From Dechloromonas denitrificans (lineage in GTDB: Bacteria > Pseudomonadota > Gammaproteobacteria > Burkholderiales > Rhodocyclaceae): a stretch of DNA of 64,000 nt. Below, piece after piece: positions 22,437 to 31,603 of this stretch. Every line of letters begins with the position of its first letter. Positions within the stretch are counted from its first letter, which is position 1. Under the pieces are notes generated by a model. It saw only the letters and a list, made by a program, of their open reading frames with translations, was not told the origin of the DNA and made no database searches. Both the position numbers and the translations under genes were made by a program. The stretch is from contig NZ_CP075185.1 of NCBI RefSeq assembly GCF_020510685.1, forward strand, positions 3,410,001 through 3,474,000, read 5' to 3'.

Positions 22437-23540
22437 TCATGCTGCGACGACGTCGGCCAGCACCGGATAATCGGTGTAGCCCTCGGCCCCGCCGCCGTAT
22501 AGCTTGTCGGCCCGCAGCTCGTTGAGCGGCGCATCGTCGCGCAACCGGCGGACGAGATCCGGGTTGCTGATGAACGGCCGGCCGAAAGCCACCAGATCGG
22601 CCTCGCCGTTGGCCACCGCGGCCAGTCCGGCGCTGCGGTCGATACCGTTATTGATCATCCACGCCCCCGGGAAGCGGCGCTGCAATGCGGCGTAATCGAA
22701 GGCCGGCTGGGCATCGGCCGGGAAGCGGGCGCCGCCGGTTTCACCCTCGATGACGTGAATGAAGGCCAGGCCAAGCGGCGCCAGCTGTTCGACGACATGG
22801 TTGAAGAGGGCCTGCGGATCGCTGTCGCGCGCCGCATCGTTGACCGTCGTCAGCGGACTCAGGCGAATGCCGGTACGCCCGCCGCCGATTTCGGCGGTGA
22901 CGGCCTGCATCACTTCAAGCAGCAGCCGGCTGCGATTGGCGATACTGCCGCCATAAGGGCCGCTGCGGTCGTTGATGCTGTCGCGCAGGAACTGTTCGAG
23001 CAGATAGCCGTTGGCGGCATGCACCTCGACGCCATCGAAGCCGGCGTCGATGGCATTGCGCGCGGCCTGGCGATAATCGGCGATCAGGCCGGGCAATTCG
23101 TCGTCGCGTAGGGCGCGCGGCGGGGAAACATCGACAAAACCGTTGGCGGTAAAGGTCTTGGCCTTGGCCTGGCGATTGGTTGACGATACCGGGGCGGCAC
23201 CGCCGGGCAACAGCGAGACATGCGAGATCCGCCCGACATGCCAGAGCTGGATGACGATCTTCCCGCCGGCGGCATGTACCGCGTCGGTGACCTGGCGCCA
23301 GCCGGCCAGCTGGGCCGGCGTGTGGATGCCCGGGGTATCGAGGTAGCCCTGGGCCAGCGGGCTGATCTGGCTGGCTTCGCTAACGATCAGGCCGGCCGTC
23401 GCCCGTTGCCGGTAATACTCGGCGGTCAGCGGCGCGGCGACCTGGCCTGCGCTGGCGCGATTGCGCGTCAGCGGTGCCATGACGATGCGGTTGGCGAGCT
23501 GAATGTCGCCGATCTGGATGGGATCGAACAGGGAAGTCAT
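22437..23540 (-). CDS. nemA: Old yellow enzyme family alkene reductase (NemA-like)
   Basis: FMN-dependent NAD(P)H oxidoreductase of 367 residues. The start (complement of 23540) has GGAGT upstream; an in-frame ATG at 23582 lacks one. Motifs: MAPLTRNRAS (FMN binding), QLWHVGRISH, the substrate-binding HAANGYLLEQFLRDS with His/Asn, and NRSGPYGGSIANRSR. NemA-type enzymes reduce N-ethylmaleimide, nitrate esters and other electrophilic alkenes. Upstream lies a TetR gene resembling nemR, and the shared operator copy at 23619-23633 supports this assignment. Confidence 0.92.
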   Translation of the reverse strand: MTSLFDPIQIGDIQLANRIVMAPLTRNRASAGQVAAPLTAEYYRQRATAGLIVSEASQISPLAQGYLDTPGIHTPAQLAGWRQVTDAVHAAGGKIVIQLWHVGRISHVSLLPGGAAPVSSTNRQAKAKTFTANGFVDVSPPRALRDDELPGLIADYRQAARNAIDAGFDGVEVHAANGYLLEQFLRDSINDRSGPYGGSIANRSRLLLEVMQAVTAEIGGGRTGIRLSPLTTVNDAARDSDPQALFNHVVEQLAPLGLAFIHVIEGETGGARFPADAQPAFDYAALQRRFPGAWMINNGIDRSAGLAAVANGEADLVAFGRPFISNPDLVRRLRDDAPLNELRADKLYGGGAEGYTDYPVLADVVAA

Positions 23541-23603
23541 GAGCGGTACTCCTTCGATAGAATTGTTCAACGAATGCCGCATAAGCAGCGAGGATCAGCA
23601 ACC

Positions 23604-23640
23604 CCGGAACCAGACAATTAGACCGGTCGTCTGGTTCCGG
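23604..23640. promoter_or_regulatory. NemR-type operator 1 inside a larger inverted repeat
   Basis: TAGAC-N5-GTCTG at 23619-23633, almost identical to operator 2. It sits within a perfect 12-bp inverted repeat (CCGGAACCAGAC at 23604-23615, GTCTGGTTCCGG at 23629-23640), about 65-100 bp upstream of the reductase start. Confidence 0.7.
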
Positions 23641-23689
23641 TTTAAAAAATTGACCGCGCAAACCGCGGCCATCGGGCATCGCTAACCGA

Positions 23690-24274
23690 TCAGCCGGCCA
23701 GCATTTTCAGTGTCACGGTCATGGCGTTCTGCATCGGTTCGCGGTTGCGGTGCAGCTTGGTCAGCAGACTCGCCCCCAACCACAGTTGGTAGAGCATCTG
23801 CGCCGTCGCCTGCGGCTCGAGAGCGGGCAGCGAGGCATCGGCGACGCCAGCTTCGATGCAGCCGGCCAGCCGCGCCACGATCTGATCGGTGCCGTCGCGC
23901 AGCGTGATGCGCATGGCGTCCGACAAGTCGGCGACTTCGGCGCCGAGTTTGACGACCAGGCATTTCTGCTCTTCGCAATCGGCGCACTGCGCTTGCATCC
24001 ACCGCTCCCAATAACACATCAGCCGCTCGCGGGCCGACAGGCCGGGCGACTGCAACAAGGCATCGATGCCGGCCAGATAGGCCGCGAAATAGCTCTCCAG
24101 CAGCGCTTGCCCGTACTGCTCCTTGGACTTGAAGTAGTGATAGAACGAGCCTTTGGGCACACCGGCTGTCTGCAGGATCTCATTCAGGCCGACGCCGGAA
24201 AAACCCTTCCCGGCGATGATCCGGTAGCCGGTATCGAGGATGTGCTGGCGCGTGTCGTCGTGGCGAATATTCAT
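23690..24274 (-). CDS. nemR: TetR-family repressor, NemR-like
   Basis: 194 residues: N-terminal TetR helix-turn-helix (GVGLNEILQTAGVPKGSFYHYFKSKEQYG) and a ligand domain with a cysteine-rich stretch (CYWERW, QCADCEEQKC) suited to sensing electrophiles, as Cys106 does in E. coli NemR. It lies directly upstream of the OYE reductase on the same strand. An operator copy 24 bases before its ATG suggests autorepression. The first Cys-containing loop is the likely redox switch, by inference. Confidence 0.88.
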   Translation of the reverse strand: MNIRHDDTRQHILDTGYRIIAGKGFSGVGLNEILQTAGVPKGSFYHYFKSKEQYGQALLESYFAAYLAGIDALLQSPGLSARERLMCYWERWMQAQCADCEEQKCLVVKLGAEVADLSDAMRITLRDGTDQIVARLAGCIEAGVADASLPALEPQATAQMLYQLWLGASLLTKLHRNREPMQNAMTVTLKMLAG

Positions 24275-24297
24275 GATGGCGCCAGAATACGATCAAT

Positions 24298-24312
24298 TAG
24301 ACCAGTCGTCTA
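24298..24312. promoter_or_regulatory. NemR-type operator 2 (nemR promoter)
   Basis: TAGAC-CAGTC-GTCTA, a perfect inverted repeat, sharing CAATTAGACC and GTCGTCT with operator 1. It overlaps the stop codon of the upstream MFS gene and precedes the nemR ATG. Confidence 0.72.
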
Positions 24313-25734
24313 GTGATTTTTTTCCCGGCGCTTCATCAAGCTCGCCGCCGCCAGTGCAAAAGCAAAGGTGATGGCGAGGAGTAGGAAGCTTTGCGAAAAA
24401 GCGCGGGCGATGCCGCTCTCGGTGACGCCATAGACGCTCTGCCGCCACTCGACAAAGACCGCCGCGATGGCGACGCCGATGACCCCACCGAGTTGGCGCG
24501 CGTAACTGATCACCATCGACGACTGACCGAGCTGATGCACCTCCATGCCGCGCAGGGCGGCCAGACTGAGCGATGGCAGGATCAAGGCCAGGCCGACGCG
24601 GCCGAGCACGGTGACGGCAACCAGCTCGAGATAGCTGATGTGGGTGCCGAATAGCGCAAACAGCACGAAGGAGATGCCGAACAGGACCAGGCCCCCCATC
24701 GTCAGGGCCTGCGGCTGATGCCGGTCGGCCAGACGACCGGCGAGCGGAATGCAGATGGCCAGGGCGATCCCGGCCGGCAGCAGGGCCAGGCCGGCGTGTG
24801 TCGCCGAGAAACCGAGCGCGCTCTGGAGAAAAACCGGGATCAGATAGGTCGAGGCATACAAGCCAAAGCCGTAGGCGAAGGAAACCAGGCTGCCCATGGC
24901 GAACGGCCGATCGGCGAAGAGTGCCAGGCTGACGATGGGGTTTTTGCTGCGCCGGGCATGCCGCACGAACAGCGCCAGGGCGAACAGCGCGATGGCGAAC
25001 TGCAGCCCGGTCCATGGATTGCTCAGGCCGCTGTGATGCAGGCTGGCCACCCCTTCGACGGTGCACACGGTGGCCAGACTGAGGACCGCGACGCCGAACC
25101 AGTCGAAGACCCCGAACTTGAGTTCGGTCGCCCGCGGCATCAGGAACAGGCCGGCAATGCCGGCGACCAGGCAAAACGGCAGGTTGATCAGGAAGATCGC
25201 CTGCCAGCCGAAATGATCGAGCAGCATGCCGCCCAGGGCCGGAGCGACGGCCGGGGCCAGCACGATGCCGAAGCTCAGCAGGCCGGAAGCCCGGCCCTGG
25301 CTGTCGGCCGGAAACAGCCGCATGACGGCCAGGGCGCCCAAGGGTTGCAACAGGCCGGCCGCCGCCCCCTGAACGATGCGGGCGAAGACCAGGAAGGAAA
25401 AACTGCCGGACAGACTGCCAGCGATGCTCGCCCCGGCCAAGACCAGAATCGCCGTCAGGAAGCAGCGGCGAAAGCCGAAACGGTCGAGCAGCCAGGGCGT
25501 CGGCAGCATGGCCAGCGTCATCGCCCCCATGAAGCCGGTGATCGCCCACTGCACCCGTTCCTGGCCCAGCCCGAAATGACTGACCAGGGCCGGGATCGCC
25601 ACGTTGAAACTGGTCGTCGACAACACCGCGGCCACCGTGCCGAGGGCCACCACCACCAAGACCAGCCATTTGTAGCGGCTGCCGAAGCGTTCGATCAACC
25701 GGTCGCGCGAAGGAGAAAGAGGCGAATGGGACAT
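24310..25734 (-). CDS. DHA2-type MFS multidrug exporter
   Basis: 474 residues with about 14 transmembrane helices, as in the EmrB/QacA group. Motif A-like LDRFGFRR and motif C-like GIVLAPAVAPALGGMLLDHFGW are visible. The start at complement 25734 (MSHSPLSPSRD) is preferred; the frame stays open to 25998 but the extra 88 residues are not family-like. Its neighbour is the nemR/nemA pair, and it shares the strand, so it may export electrophiles or their products. Divergent from the AcoR-type gene across 255 bp. Confidence 0.88.
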   Translation of the reverse strand: MSHSPLSPSRDRLIERFGSRYKWLVLVVVALGTVAAVLSTTSFNVAIPALVSHFGLGQERVQWAITGFMGAMTLAMLPTPWLLDRFGFRRCFLTAILVLAGASIAGSLSGSFSFLVFARIVQGAAAGLLQPLGALAVMRLFPADSQGRASGLLSFGIVLAPAVAPALGGMLLDHFGWQAIFLINLPFCLVAGIAGLFLMPRATELKFGVFDWFGVAVLSLATVCTVEGVASLHHSGLSNPWTGLQFAIALFALALFVRHARRSKNPIVSLALFADRPFAMGSLVSFAYGFGLYASTYLIPVFLQSALGFSATHAGLALLPAGIALAICIPLAGRLADRHQPQALTMGGLVLFGISFVLFALFGTHISYLELVAVTVLGRVGLALILPSLSLAALRGMEVHQLGQSSMVISYARQLGGVIGVAIAAVFVEWRQSVYGVTESGIARAFSQSFLLLAITFAFALAAASLMKRREKNH

Positions 25735-25989
25735 GGGGGAGAAGCCGTCGGAAAAGGAAAATGAATGGACAACCCGATAATTAGCATGAATCGCCGCGCA
25801 CCGCGACAACGATTGGCGCAGGCATGGCCGAGCGCCGGCAATTTGCCGGTCCGTCACCCGGTTTGGCAGGCGGCATGCCTGGCCCCCCATTTTCCCCTGC
25901 AGCGCCTGGCGCATTGCTACTAGAATGGGGAGGTGCTTCGCCAGTAAACAACAAAACAACAAGAAACACGCAATGCCCCCGGAGGAGAG

Positions 25990-27930
25990 ATGGGACAACT
26001 ACATTTCATGGCCGATGTGCACGGCCAGCAACTGCAACAAGCCAGGCAGCTGTTCTTTACCCGCGGTGAACGGCCGGAAGGCCTGGTCGACGCGCTGATC
26101 GTCCGTTCCTGGGAGCGCTGCCAGCGGTTCGGACTGAGCGAGAGCCATGCCATCGCGGGCCGCGAATCGCTCGACCGGCTGGCCCTGAAAACCGAGCAGG
26201 AGCGGAATCGCTACCTGCTGCTCCAGGGCCGGCCGATCATGGAGCACGTCTACGAACAGATCCGCGAATCGGGCAGCATGGTCATCCTGGCCGATGCCAA
26301 TGGTCTGCTGCTGGAAACCGTCGGCGATCCCGACTTCGTCGACCGTGCCGGACGCATCGCGCTGTCGGCCGGCGCCTCATGGGACGAAAACCAGCGCGGC
26401 ACCAACGCGATCGGCACCGCGCTGGCCGAAGAAGCGCCCACCGCGGTGCTCGGCGCCGAGCATTTCTTTGAAAACAACGCCTTCCTGACCTGCTGCGCCA
26501 GCCCGATCTTCGGACCGGATGGCCGGCTGATCGGCGTCCTCGACATTTCCGGCGACTACCGCAGTCAGCAACGGCACACCCTGGGCCTGGTTCGCCTGTC
26601 CTCGCTGCTCGTCGAAAAGCGCCTGTTCGAATGCCTGCACGCCGGCGACATCCTCGTCTGCTTTCATGGCCGCGCCGACTACCTCGGCAGCCCGAAGGAA
26701 GGACTGGCCGCCGTTTCGCCGGACGGGCAGATTCTGGCGATGAACCGGGCCGGCCTCGACATTCTCGGCATTCGCCAGGTCGATGCGGTGCGCCGCGATT
26801 TTTCGCTGGTCTTTGAAAACAGCCTGGCCACGCTGATCGATCGCCTGCGCCACAAACCGCAGGCGATTGGCGAATTGTCGGTGAACGGCAAGGTGCTCAG
26901 CCTGCAGCTGCGGGGCCAGTTGCCGCCAGCCAGCATGGCCGGCCGCGTTTACGACGAACCGCCGGCCGAGCGCAGCCCCCGCCCGGCAGCCGCGACACCG
27001 ACCCCGGCCATCACGCTCGATTCGCTGAACACCGGCGATGAGCGCCTGCAGGCGGCAATCGACCGGGCCCGGCGGATTCTTGGCCGCGACATCCCGATTC
27101 TGATCCAGGGCGAATCCGGCGCCGGCAAGGAACTGTTCGCCAAGGGCTTTCACAACAGCGGCCCGCGCCAGGCCGGGCCGTTCGTCGCGCTGAACTGCGC
27201 CTCGATTCCGGAAAACCTGATCGAATCCGAGCTGTTCGGCTATGCCGGCGGCGCCTTTACCGGCGCCCGCAAGGAAGGCGCTCCGGGCAAGATCCAGCAG
27301 GCGCATGGCGGGACGCTGTTCCTCGATGAAATCGGCGACATGCCGCTCAATCTGCAGGCCCGGTTGCTGCGCGTACTGCAGGAGCGTTGCGTGACGCCGC
27401 TCGGCAGTACGCGGGCCATCCAGGTCGACATTTCGCTGGTCTGCGCCACCCACCGCCGCCTGCGCGAGGAAGTGGCGCGCGGCGCCTTCCGCGAGGATCT
27501 TTACTACCGCCTGAACGGGCTGTGCGTCACGCTACCGGCCCTCCGCGAGCGCACCGACCTGCGGCAACTGGTCGGCAAGCTGGCGGCCGCCGAAGCCGGC
27601 CAGTCGGCCCCGGTCCAATTCAGCGAAGGCGCCCTGCTGGCCATCGAAAAATACGCCTGGCCGGGCAACATCCGCCAGTTGTTCAACGTCATCCGGGTGG
27701 CCATTGCGCTGCTCGACAACGGGACAACGCTGATCGACGAAAGCCACCTGCCGGAAGAGCTGTTCGAGGCCGCCCCGCCGGCACCGGCGAGCGCGACCGG
27801 CAGCCTCGAGGCAATCGGCCGCGACGCCGCCTGGCGCACGCTGGAATCGGCCGGCGGCAACATCTCGGCGGCCGCTCGCCAACTGGGGATCAGCCGCAAC
27901 ACGCTGTACCGCAAGCTGGGTAAACTCTGA
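25990..27930 (+). CDS. acoR: Sigma-54-dependent activator, AcoR type
   Basis: 646 residues. N-terminal GAF sensor (about 70-200, with SWDENQRGTNAIGTAL and CCASPIFGPDGRLIGVLDISG, hallmarks of AcoR-type proteins), a PAS-like domain (about 235-310), the AAA+ sigma-54 interaction domain with Walker A GESGAGKE (from 374) and an intact GAFTGA loop (421-426), and a C-terminal Fis helix-turn-helix (GNISAAARQLGISRNTLYRKL). GGAGGAG precedes the ATG. In other bacteria AcoR activates acetoin/acetaldehyde genes including acoD; the window contains an acoD-type gene with a sigma-54 promoter near 1.85 kb, but 24 kb away, so the link is inferred. Confidence 0.9.
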   Translation: MGQLHFMADVHGQQLQQARQLFFTRGERPEGLVDALIVRSWERCQRFGLSESHAIAGRESLDRLALKTEQERNRYLLLQGRPIMEHVYEQIRESGSMVILADANGLLLETVGDPDFVDRAGRIALSAGASWDENQRGTNAIGTALAEEAPTAVLGAEHFFENNAFLTCCASPIFGPDGRLIGVLDISGDYRSQQRHTLGLVRLSSLLVEKRLFECLHAGDILVCFHGRADYLGSPKEGLAAVSPDGQILAMNRAGLDILGIRQVDAVRRDFSLVFENSLATLIDRLRHKPQAIGELSVNGKVLSLQLRGQLPPASMAGRVYDEPPAERSPRPAAATPTPAITLDSLNTGDERLQAAIDRARRILGRDIPILIQGESGAGKELFAKGFHNSGPRQAGPFVALNCASIPENLIESELFGYAGGAFTGARKEGAPGKIQQAHGGTLFLDEIGDMPLNLQARLLRVLQERCVTPLGSTRAIQVDISLVCATHRRLREEVARGAFREDLYYRLNGLCVTLPALRERTDLRQLVGKLAAAEAGQSAPVQFSEGALLAIEKYAWPGNIRQLFNVIRVAIALLDNGTTLIDESHLPEELFEAAPPAPASATGSLEAIGRDAAWRTLESAGGNISAAARQLGISRNTLYRKLGKL

Positions 27931-27962
27931 GCCACAGCCTTCGCTACGCCCGTTACACCACG

Positions 27963-29651
27963 ATGAGCCTCGACCAATCGACGGAAGCCCCCGGAATCCT
28001 GATGTCCGCCAGCCAGAACTTGTTCGACAACGTGCCCGCGATGATGCACTCGATCGACACGACGGGAACCATCGTTGCGGTCAGCCAGAAATGGCTGGAT
28101 ACGCTGGGCTACGCGCGCGCCGAGGTGATCGGCCGGAAGTCCGCGGATTTCCTCAGCGAAGATTCGCGGCGCTACGCCATCGATACCGTTTTGCCGGCAT
28201 TTTTCGCCAGCGGGGCATGCACCGACATTCCCTATCGCCTGGTCGCCAAGGACGGGCGCCTGCTCGATGTGCTGCTATCGGCCAATTGCCAGCGCGATGC
28301 GCAGGGCGAGATCACCGGCAGCATCGCCGTCATGCAGGATGTGACGACCCAGCAATTGGCCGAACGCCGCCTGAAACTCAGCGAAGCGGCGCTCAAGGAG
28401 GCGCAGAGCGTTGCCCATATCGGCAGCTGGATTCTCGACCGGCAAAACAACGAGTTGATCTGGTCCGATGAGCTTTTCCGGATACTGGAGATTGATCCCG
28501 AAATCGGCGCGTCCAAGGACGCCTTCCTGGCCCGCCTGCACCCGGACGACCGCGACGAGGTCAAGCGGGCTTACCGCTCGTCCCTGACCTACCGCCACGC
28601 CTACGAGATTCGTCACCGTCTGCTGTTCCCGGATGGACGGATCAAATACATCCACCAGCGCTCCGAATTTCCGGCCGAAGGCACCGAACTGCCGGCCCGC
28701 TCGCTCGGCACCTTGCAGGATGTGACCCCGGCCGTCCTGCAGGAAATGGCCTACCAGGAGAGCGAGGAGCGTTTCCGGACAATTGCCGACCACGCCTACA
28801 ACTGGGAATACTGGGAGGGGCCGAGTCGGGAAATCCTCTACGTCAGCCCATCCTGCCTGCGCGTCACCGGCTATTCCCAGGCTGAATTCATTGCCGATCC
28901 GAGCCTGATCCAGCGGATTGTCTTTGCCGACGATCAGGCGGGATTCGCGCAACACCTGGAAGACGCGCACACCCAGGTCGAGTGCGAGGTCAATTTCCGG
29001 ATCGTCCGCAAGGACGGTGAAATCCGCTGGATTGCCCACGGTTGCCGTGCCGTGACGACCAGCGACGGCCGGTCACGGGGCCGGCGGGTCAGCAATCGGG
29101 ACATTTCCGATCTGAAAAATGCCGAGGAGCTGGCCAGCAAGCTGGCGCACTTCGACACCCTGACCGGCCTGCCGAACCGGCGCATGCTCCAGGACCGGCT
29201 GTGGCGCGCCATCGCCCAGGCGAAACGCACCCAGCGGCCGCTCGCCGTGATGTTCCTCGATCTCGACCGTTTCAAGCAGATCAACGACACGCTCGGCCAT
29301 GACGTCGGCGATCAGCTGCTGATCGAAGTCGGCAAGCGCCTGAGCGCCAGCGTCCGCAAATGCGACATGGTGGCGCGCGCCGGAGGCGACGAATTCATCA
29401 TCGTCCTGCCGGAAATTACCGCACCGGGCGATGCCGCGGTCGTCGCCGGAAAATTCATCGCCGCCATCCAGCGCCCGATGCAGGTCGGCCAGCACAGCTT
29501 CGCGGTTACGGCCAGTATCGGCATCGCCGTGCGGGCCGGCAGCGACACCGACGACGCGGCGGAAATGATGAAAAAGGCCGACATCGCGATGTATCAGGCG
29601 AAACGGGCCGGACGCAATGCCTTTCGCCTGTTCGCCGAGACCCCGGCCTAG
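27963..29651 (+). CDS. PAS-containing diguanylate cyclase
   Basis: 562 residues: three PAS/PAC units (about 15-135, 145-265, 270-390) and a GGDEF domain with intact GGDEF at 474-478 and an RxxD inhibitory site (RKCD) five residues upstream. It should make c-di-GMP and be product inhibited. No transmembrane helices. It begins 32 bases after the AcoR-type gene, without a clear ribosome site, so the start is provisional. Signal unknown. Confidence 0.92.
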   Translation: MSLDQSTEAPGILMSASQNLFDNVPAMMHSIDTTGTIVAVSQKWLDTLGYARAEVIGRKSADFLSEDSRRYAIDTVLPAFFASGACTDIPYRLVAKDGRLLDVLLSANCQRDAQGEITGSIAVMQDVTTQQLAERRLKLSEAALKEAQSVAHIGSWILDRQNNELIWSDELFRILEIDPEIGASKDAFLARLHPDDRDEVKRAYRSSLTYRHAYEIRHRLLFPDGRIKYIHQRSEFPAEGTELPARSLGTLQDVTPAVLQEMAYQESEERFRTIADHAYNWEYWEGPSREILYVSPSCLRVTGYSQAEFIADPSLIQRIVFADDQAGFAQHLEDAHTQVECEVNFRIVRKDGEIRWIAHGCRAVTTSDGRSRGRRVSNRDISDLKNAEELASKLAHFDTLTGLPNRRMLQDRLWRAIAQAKRTQRPLAVMFLDLDRFKQINDTLGHDVGDQLLIEVGKRLSASVRKCDMVARAGGDEFIIVLPEITAPGDAAVVAGKFIAAIQRPMQVGQHSFAVTASIGIAVRAGSDTDDAAEMMKKADIAMYQAKRAGRNAFRLFAETPA

Positions 29652-29674
29652 CCCCCGGGCCGATCAAGCGCCGG

Positions 29675-30055
29675 CTACAACCAGGGCCAGGGATTCCGGG
29701 TGAGCGCCACGCTGACGATGTAGGCATAGGCCAGGACGGCCAGCAGGAAAAACCGGCGGCGACTGGCCAGCGTCTTGCCGCGCTTCAGCGCCATGCTGCC
29801 GAGCAGGACATAGGCGACCAGACCGCAGAGCTTGGCGGTCAGCCAGCCATCGACAAAAGGATACTGCCCGCTCAGCCAGGCCATCGCCAGCGCGCTGCCG
29901 AGCAGCAGCGTATCGACGATATGCGGCAGCACCCTGGCCAGGCGGTGCTTGAGCCATGGCGAGCCGGCAAGCATCCACCAGCCGCGCAGGCAAAAGCCGA
30001 GGCCACTGAGGATGACGCAGCTGACATGCAGATGTTTCAGCGCCAGATAGCTCAT
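29675..30055 (-). CDS. SirB2 family membrane protein
   Basis: 126 residues with four predicted transmembrane helices; KHLHVSCVILSGLGFCLRG and LPHIVDTLLLGSALAMAW match SirB2-type proteins. Function unknown; in betaproteobacteria it often sits beside respiratory or NO-related genes. It overlaps the upstream membrane-protein gene by 4 bases and is the last gene of the hemerythrin/DUF2249 unit. Confidence 0.85.
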   Translation of the reverse strand: MSYLALKHLHVSCVILSGLGFCLRGWWMLAGSPWLKHRLARVLPHIVDTLLLGSALAMAWLSGQYPFVDGWLTAKLCGLVAYVLLGSMALKRGKTLASRRRFFLLAVLAYAYIVSVALTRNPWPWL

Positions 30056-31362
30056 ACGGCCGCCAGTTTCGCTGCCAGTTTTTCCGCGATGTCGGCGCTA
30101 TGCCAGCGGTAGCGGCGGATAGCGCTGAATAGATTCCACCACAACCAGCCGGCGGCGATGGCAAAGGCCAGGCCGGCCGGCCGGGCCAGCCAGTCAGGCC
30201 GGAAAGCCGCCGCGACGAGCAGGAGCAAGGCCAGCACATAGGCTTTCATTTGGCGCTGCATGGCCGGCTCGCCGAGGATCTTGTTCATCGTCGGAGCCGG
30301 CATCTTGCTCTGCGTCGCACTCTGCAGATGCAACCAGGCGAGAAAGGGAACGATCTTGTACAGCATGCCGATGATGAAAGACAGGAAGCCGCCCAGCACC
30401 AGCAGAATGCCGAAAACCAGCGGCCAGCCCGGCAGTTCGGCAAGGGCCGGGAAAATTGCCGCAGTCGATAGCATGAGCAGCGCGAGAATGCTCGCCGCCA
30501 GACCGAGTTGCCAGTAGCGGCTGGTGGCATCGGCGCGCGCCCGCCGTCGCTTGAGTTGCAGGCGCAGGGTCAGCACGGCGAAGACGAGGCCGGCCGAGGC
30601 CACGCCCAACTGGCTGAAACGGACCAGCCACGGCCAGTCGACCAGCACCGCAAGGCTCCACAGCAGCAGCGCACTGCACATCAGCGGCGGGAACAGCCAG
30701 CTCGGCCGGGCCGGGTAGCCTGCCGTCAACTGAAACATCGGCACCACGACATAGGCCATGGCCGCCAGCAGCACGCCGGCCCAGCCGCCGAGGCCCCAGG
30801 CGGCATGCAGATCGGTCAAGGCGACCAGCGGCAGCCGCCAGCCATTGGCCAGGCCCAGGGCCAGCAGCATGCCCAGGCTGACGACCACCGCCAGTCCGCC
30901 GAGCGCCAGCTTGAGGCCGCGAATCGTCGGGCTGGTCGACGGAACGCCGCTCAGCGCCCGCAGCGTCACCGCCAGATAGAGCAGAATGGTCAGGCCAAGC
31001 AGCAAGGCGGCCGCCGTCAGCACCGCCGGCCAGCCGAAATGGAAGCCGCCGGCCAACAGCAGCACGCCGCCGCTCAGCCCGATATTGACGACGACCGCGA
31101 CGCCCAGCGGCCGCGCCAGATTGGCCCCGGCAACCACCGGCAGGATCTGGATCAACGCGCCGAGCATGATCTGCAGCATGAAGCCGAGGGTGATCAGGTG
31201 GGTCGCCGCCAACCCATCCGGCGTCCACCGCGAGGCGAAGATGTCCGGGCCGACCACGGCGACCAGCAGACCGGCGAGGACGGCAAACAGCGGCGCCGTC
31301 AGAAAGAAGCGCAACGGCGCCGCGAACGGCGGCGCGTTTTCAAAAGCCAGCAAGGCCTGCAT
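30052..31362 (-). CDS. Polytopic membrane protein, NnrS/oxidase-subunit-I-like
   Basis: 436 residues with about 12 transmembrane helices. Conserved-looking histidines lie in or near helices (ATHLITLGFMLQIMLGA, DLHAAWGLGGWAG, PFLAWLHLQ), reminiscent of heme-binding helices in NnrS and heme-copper oxidase-like proteins. The context (hemerythrin, DUF2249, SirB2, FNR-like box) points to NO or redox stress. I do not recognise the family with certainty; an uncharacterised heme-binding membrane protein is the best reading. Confidence 0.7.
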   Translation of the reverse strand: MQALLAFENAPPFAAPLRFFLTAPLFAVLAGLLVAVVGPDIFASRWTPDGLAATHLITLGFMLQIMLGALIQILPVVAGANLARPLGVAVVVNIGLSGGVLLLAGGFHFGWPAVLTAAALLLGLTILLYLAVTLRALSGVPSTSPTIRGLKLALGGLAVVVSLGMLLALGLANGWRLPLVALTDLHAAWGLGGWAGVLLAAMAYVVVPMFQLTAGYPARPSWLFPPLMCSALLLWSLAVLVDWPWLVRFSQLGVASAGLVFAVLTLRLQLKRRRARADATSRYWQLGLAASILALLMLSTAAIFPALAELPGWPLVFGILLVLGGFLSFIIGMLYKIVPFLAWLHLQSATQSKMPAPTMNKILGEPAMQRQMKAYVLALLLLVAAAFRPDWLARPAGLAFAIAAGWLWWNLFSAIRRYRWHSADIAEKLAAKLAAV

Positions 31363-31375
31363 CGTCGGCCGATCT

Positions 31376-31603
31376 TCAGCGCGAGATCAGGATCTCGAAG
31401 GTGCCGTCGGCCGTCAGCTCGGTTTCGTATTGATGGCCGTTCTGGCGGAGCACCTTGTACAGCGGATGCGGCTCGCGAAACAGCAGCAGCAGCATTTTCT
31501 CGCCGGGCTGCAGGGTATCGAGCATTTCCATGGTCTGGACGAAGGGCTCCGGCGGTTCCAGATAGCGGGCATCGACGACGTGCGGGGTTTTCGGATGGCT
31601 CAT
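31376..31603 (-). CDS. DUF2249 domain protein
   Basis: 75-residue protein with the DUF2249 pattern: VVDARYLEPPEPFVQTMEMLDTL then the PGEKMLLLLFREPHPLY strand-turn. DUF2249 resembles the TusA-like fold and often accompanies hemerythrin domains in NO-response loci. It overlaps the hemerythrin gene by 4 bases. Biochemical role unknown. Confidence 0.85.
   Translation of the reverse strand: MSHPKTPHVVDARYLEPPEPFVQTMEMLDTLQPGEKMLLLLFREPHPLYKVLRQNGHQYETELTADGTFEILISR

Noticed and set aside
25864..25879. Sigma-54-like TGGCAG-N5-ATGCC upstream of the AcoR-type gene
   Set aside because: GG-N10-GC spacing is right, but both boxes deviate (TGGCAG, ATGCC) and it lies inside a GC-rich palindromic patch; too weak to call.
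25735..25998. N-terminal extension of the MFS transporter
   Set aside because: The 88 extra residues show no family likeness and would cover the whole regulatory gap upstream of the AcoR-type gene.
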